Below are positions 60,833-64,000 of a stretch of 64,000 nucleotides of DNA, piece after piece; positions within the stretch are counted from its first letter, which is position 1; every line of letters starts with the position of its first letter. The translations under genes and the position numbers were made by a program. This DNA comes from Pseudaminobacter sp047739745 (lineage in GTDB: Bacteria > Pseudomonadota > Alphaproteobacteria > Rhizobiales > Rhizobiaceae), in assembly GCF_047739745.1 (NCBI RefSeq), contig NZ_JBLLVA010000005.1, positions 149,836 to 213,835 on the forward strand, written 5' to 3'. The notes below the pieces were generated by a model. It was given only the letters and a program-made list of their open reading frames with translations. It did no database searches and had not been told where the DNA came from.

Positions 60833-61627
60833 TCACGCTAAGTTCGTGGTGGCACGACTTCTCAAGTCGATGCCGACATTGGCTTCGTCTGCTGCCAAGT
60901 GTCTTCCGCCTTGCCGCCAACCATCGGATAAAACGCGCGTATAGCCGATGGGGATCGCGACAACGCGCAGCCTGTCCCAAACGCGGACCACCCCCGGCGA
61001 ATTCTCTGCCGCTACGCGTACCGCATCGCGCACGTGGGCGTCCGTCACGGTACCGTTGAGTTCGACCACGCCTCCGTGCACAATCACGTCGAGGGTTCCC
61101 GTCGGCGCCCAGAGCTTGCTCGCGATTTCGTCAAGGATGTGCCGACGAATGGCGAGGTCGTCGACGACTTCGGCTGGAACGTCGCCCATGCGTCGCGACA
61201 GGGCCAGAACGAGATTCGCGCGGCTGATTAGGCCGACAACTGTGCCGTCGCGCACGACCGGAAGGCGCTTGATGCGGCGGCGTTCGAGAAGATCGGCAAC
61301 CTCGTCGAGCTCGGCATCGGGACCGATGCTGGCGACGTCGTTTGTCATGACGTCCTCGATCTTGCGGCCGTGCTGGCGTGCGTAGTCCTGAGCCAGCTCC
61401 TCGGTCGCCGTCCACATTTCGAGCCATCGCGGCCTGCGCCGCTCTGTGCCGATCTCGGGCCTGTGCAGGAGATCGCCTTCGGTGACGATCCCGACAAGTT
61501 TGCCTGCTCCGTCGACAACCGGAAGGCCACTTATGCCGTGCTCGATCATCATGCGCGCCGCATGTTCGATCGTCGCATCAGGACGAACAGTCACCGCCCC
61601 GACGGTCATGATGTCGCCAGCTTTCAT
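60833..61627 (-). CDS. CBS-pair plus BON domain protein
   Basis: 264 aa. CBS1 (MKAGDIMTVGAVTVRPDATI), CBS2 (VMTNDVASIGPDAELDEVAD), then BON (LDVIVHGGVVELNGTVTDAH). Third paralogue in the window, with a longer C-terminal tail. Its ATG overlaps the stop of the PEP-synthase fragment (ATGA), so the pair was an operon: CBS control of PEP synthase by adenine nucleotides would make sense, but the enzyme is now broken. Confidence 0.9.
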   Translation of the reverse strand: MKAGDIMTVGAVTVRPDATIEHAARMMIEHGISGLPVVDGAGKLVGIVTEGDLLHRPEIGTERRRPRWLEMWTATEELAQDYARQHGRKIEDVMTNDVASIGPDAELDEVADLLERRRIKRLPVVRDGTVVGLISRANLVLALSRRMGDVPAEVVDDLAIRRHILDEIASKLWAPTGTLDVIVHGGVVELNGTVTDAHVRDAVRVAAENSPGVVRVWDRLRVVAIPIGYTRVLSDGWRQGGRHLAADEANVGIDLRSRATTNLA

Positions 61628-62427
61628 GTTCGCATCCCTTCTTCATGCGGCAGCGCGACCTCGGCGGCGGCCACCTGCCGCTTCACGGCGATGAAACTGT
61701 CGGGACTTACCGATATGGAATCGATGCCGCACTCGACGAGGAAGGCGGCGAACTCCGGATGATCGCTGGGCGCCTGTCCGCAGAGGCCGATCTTGGCCCC
61801 GGCCGCGCGTGCTTCGCGGATGACGTTTGCGATCATCCACTTCACTGCGGCGTCCTGTTCGTCGAAGAGTTCGGCCAACTCGCCGGAGTCCCGGTCCACG
61901 CCAAGCGTGAGCTGCGTCAGGTCGTTGGAACCTATAGAGAAGCCGTCGAAGCGTTTCGCGAACTCCGCCGCCAGAACAACGTTCGACGGAATCTCGCACA
62001 TGACGAAGACCTGCAAGCCGTTTTCGCCGCGCCGCAGCCCGTCGCCGGTCATCTCGTTCAGCACAAGGTCGGCTTCGCGCGTGGAACGACAGAAGGGGAT
62101 CATGACGATCACGTTGGTAAAGCCCATCTCGTCGCGTAGCCGGCGGATGGCTTGGCACTCGAGGGCAAAGCCCTCGCGGTAGCGGGGCGAGTAGTAGCGG
62201 GCGGCGCCCCTGAAGCCGATCATCGGGTTCGCCTCCTGCGGCTCGAACTCCGAACCTCCGATCAACCCGGCATATTCGTTGGTCTTGAAGTCGCTCATGC
62301 GTACAATGACCGGCTTCGGCCAAGCTGCCGCGGCAATCCGGCCAAGCCCGCGCGAAAGCCGGTCGACGAAATATTCGGTCTTGTCGGCGTAGCCCTGTGT
62401 GATCTCCGCGATTGTCCGTTTCGCGAC
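61624..62427 (-). pseudogene. ppsA: PEP synthase (pyruvate, water dikinase), C-terminal fragment
   Basis: About 268 codons matching the last third of E. coli PpsA (of about 792 aa): VIVRMSDFKTNEYAGLIGG, NPMIGFRGAARY, MCEIPSNVVLAAEFAKRFDG, FSIGSNDLTQLTLGVDRDSG and the catalytic Cys loop KIGLCGQAPSD. The frame is open up to 62427, where an in-frame TAA (62428-62430) ends it; the ATP-grasp and phospho-His domains are gone. A deletion or insertion joint next to the DUF3102-like gene. Confidence 0.85.
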
Positions 62428-62472
62428 TTAATCGGGGCGGCCCGGGCCACTCTTCGAGATTGGTAAATCATT

Positions 62473-63489
62473 TTACAAACCCGACTTTCTCCCAACCCCT
62501 GATTCCAATGGGATCATGACGGTTTCCGTTGTCGTATCTTGGCCTTTGCCAATCGCCCATTGGAGAAGCGGGACCACATAACCGGAAAGCCACGGGACCA
62601 GATCTGGGTTCCACTGGGCCTGCCCGCCCAGGTCCCACAAAAGATCGGCAAGCTGCCGCCATTTACTGCCTTCGGGGAATTTCATGACGTGCGGCGCGGT
62701 CGAATTCAGCACGTTCGGCTCGATAAAGAGGGCGATGTTCTCAAGCTCGGTACGCGCGAAGCGAGCAGGGACCTCGATTTTCTTGGCAAGCGCTCCCTTC
62801 AATACCCGCTTCCCCTCGTCCGCCGGCTTCAAGGCCTCTTCGATGTCGTGGATCATCGCAGTTAACCTGTCGGCGAATTGGCTAATCCCGAAGGTTGCTT
62901 TCGCCCGAGCCAAGTTCCGAAGCCCGGCAACGCCACCCATATTGGCGAGGTCAGCAGCCGTTTTCGGGGTGGCGCCACCCACGCCGGCAATTGCCTTGAC
63001 CTGCTTGACTGTCAGCCGCCGTCCATCTTCGAATGCCGCAAGAACCGTTTCAACACAATCCAGGTTGGCGGCGAGTACGCCCATCGTGGTCGGGGCAACA
63101 CGGGCTTCCACCAGGCGTTCCTTGTGGTTGTGCAGCCTTCTCGCGATATTGATCAGGGTCGAGGCATGCTGGCGGGTGATCTCGCATGCGGACGATACCC
63201 ACTTGCCGAACGTGCGATCCTCGATCAGGCCGGCTGCGATGTGCAATTGTTCTCCGACCGCAAAGGTCTGTTCGGTCGTGCGGCGACCGATCGTTGCAAT
63301 CGCTGATGCGCAGTTCTCAAGGGTCTTCAGCTTGGCGGGTTCTAATCCGAGGTTGGCATAGTCGGATGGCGTCCATCCTTTACCCGCCGGAGATGCATTC
63401 TTCTTCGACTTTTTGGCGGCCTTGGTGGCGCGTTTTTCATTTGGCTGCATCGCCGGCTTCGCTGCCTGGCGGTCCTGCTTGTCTTCCAT
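62473..63489 (-). CDS. DUF3102-like protein
   Basis: 338 aa. A Lys-rich, disordered first 45 residues, then a helical region ATIGRRTTEQTFAVGEQLHI and FGKWVSSACEITRQHASTLI resembling DUF3102 (a KilA/ParB-neighbourhood family on plasmids and islands). A glycine-rich GVGGATPKTAADLANMGG follows. Function unknown, maybe DNA-associated. It lies against the broken end of ppsA, so it probably came with the event that cut it. Confidence 0.55.
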   Translation of the reverse strand: MEDKQDRQAAKPAMQPNEKRATKAAKKSKKNASPAGKGWTPSDYANLGLEPAKLKTLENCASAIATIGRRTTEQTFAVGEQLHIAAGLIEDRTFGKWVSSACEITRQHASTLINIARRLHNHKERLVEARVAPTTMGVLAANLDCVETVLAAFEDGRRLTVKQVKAIAGVGGATPKTAADLANMGGVAGLRNLARAKATFGISQFADRLTAMIHDIEEALKPADEGKRVLKGALAKKIEVPARFARTELENIALFIEPNVLNSTAPHVMKFPEGSKWRQLADLLWDLGGQAQWNPDLVPWLSGYVVPLLQWAIGKGQDTTTETVMIPLESGVGRKSGL

Positions 63490-64000
63490 TCCCGTGGTCC
63501 TTCTCGCTCATTGAAGGACGGAGGGCCTAGCCGGCACCAGGAGCGACGTCAAACAAGCGCTGATCCGGTTACAGACAGGATGACGAAAGGATTCGACCGT
63601 CGATATGTTGGGTTGGACCAAACCCTTGCATTGCAAGGGCACGACTGGATTCGTCTTTCGCAATCCGCAAGCATTCGAAGAGGAGAATGCGCTACCTCTT
63701 CCCTTGGGTTGTTTGCGTCAGCATGTCGCAAATTATCGGTTCGAAACCAGGATGGTGATCGAAGTTCAAGCCAATGAACGGCGGAAGATTGATTCGAAGC
63801 AAACCCTCACAAACGGAGAAGCGCACGACTGCAAAGCGCCCCGAACGGGGACATTCAGGCAAACTTTGCCTTCACCGGAAGCAGACGTTGCGGCGAGACC
63901 TCGAACGGTCGCTTTGCTCCACGAATTTACCGTAGGGGCTCACATGAGGGGTTTGGCGTCAAGACATCGGATGCATCCTCCCCGTGTGCTGTCGGATTCA
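63490..64000. other. Final 510 bases
   Basis: Nothing with a recognisable product on either strand; probably promoter DNA of the DUF3102-like gene and unassigned sequence. Confidence 0.35.

Noticed and set aside
1..64000. CRISPR arrays, tRNA or rRNA genes, prophage
   Set aside because: No spaced direct repeats, cloverleaf-like or rRNA-like sequence was noticed on reading; a tRNAscan or CRISPR finder was not run.

Overview
The window looks like the chromosome or a megaplasmid of an alphaproteobacterium of the order Hyphomicrobiales (rhizobia-like, perhaps Phyllobacteriaceae). The reasons are high GC, a FixL/FixJ/FixK-type oxygen-sensing cassette, rhizobial-style universal stress proteins, and IS91- and ISL3-type debris. 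No tRNA, rRNA or CRISPR array was seen. Genus is inference only.

Left part (about 1-34.7 kb) is a low-oxygen/dormancy stress island. A haem-PAS kinase (FixL, 5478-6989), its regulator (FixJ), a degenerate receiver protein and a FixK-class Crp/Fnr regulator (8196-8849) sit inside it. By eye I find 16 exact copies of TTGA-N6-TCAA (the FNR/FixK box) in this part, nearly all just upstream of a gene, and none in the other 29 kb. Putative targets are a Tat-exported nitroreductase, four or more universal stress proteins, a PPOx-fold flavoprotein, Hsp20, a P2-like cation ATPase, a BON protein, a trxC-like thioredoxin, an HPF ribosome-hibernation factor, CysQ with a kinase fusion, a GroEL paralogue, MgtA, and the arginine deiminase operon arcDABC. 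The gene content resembles the mycobacterial DosR dormancy regulon although the regulator is unrelated.

Middle part (34.7-43.4 kb): a small K+ channel, an XRE-cupin regulator, a fasciclin protein, DUF378, TspO, a frameshifted conserved gene, a chromate transporter with a truncated PadR in front, and the arsenic operon arsR-arsC-acr3-arsC-arsH.

Right part (43.4-64 kb) is a patchwork. After pseudogene debris comes a fermentative energy module (SRPBCC, phosphoketolase, acetate kinase, an ATP-grasp-like protein, CBS-BON). Then follow a DMT transporter, a glycoamylase-like protein and a YqaA protein. Next is a copper ATPase with a MerR-type 19-bp-spacer promoter and a decayed copper cluster (cytochrome c pseudogene, small membrane protein, truncated DUF411). 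The end holds a twice-frameshifted P-loop ATPase bracketed by hairpins, IS91 and ISL3 remnants, CBS-BON joined to a truncated PEP synthase, and a DUF3102-like protein. Three (possibly four) near-identical 18-bp palindromes with TAACCG/CGGTTA arms mark broken places.

Together the genes describe survival without respiration. Oxygen is sensed by FixL. ATP can come from arginine (arcDABC) or from xylulose-5-P/fructose-6-P (xfp-ackA). Ribosomes are put to sleep (HPF), proteins are protected (Hsp20, GroEL), and ions and metals are handled (MgtA, CopA, ars, chrA).
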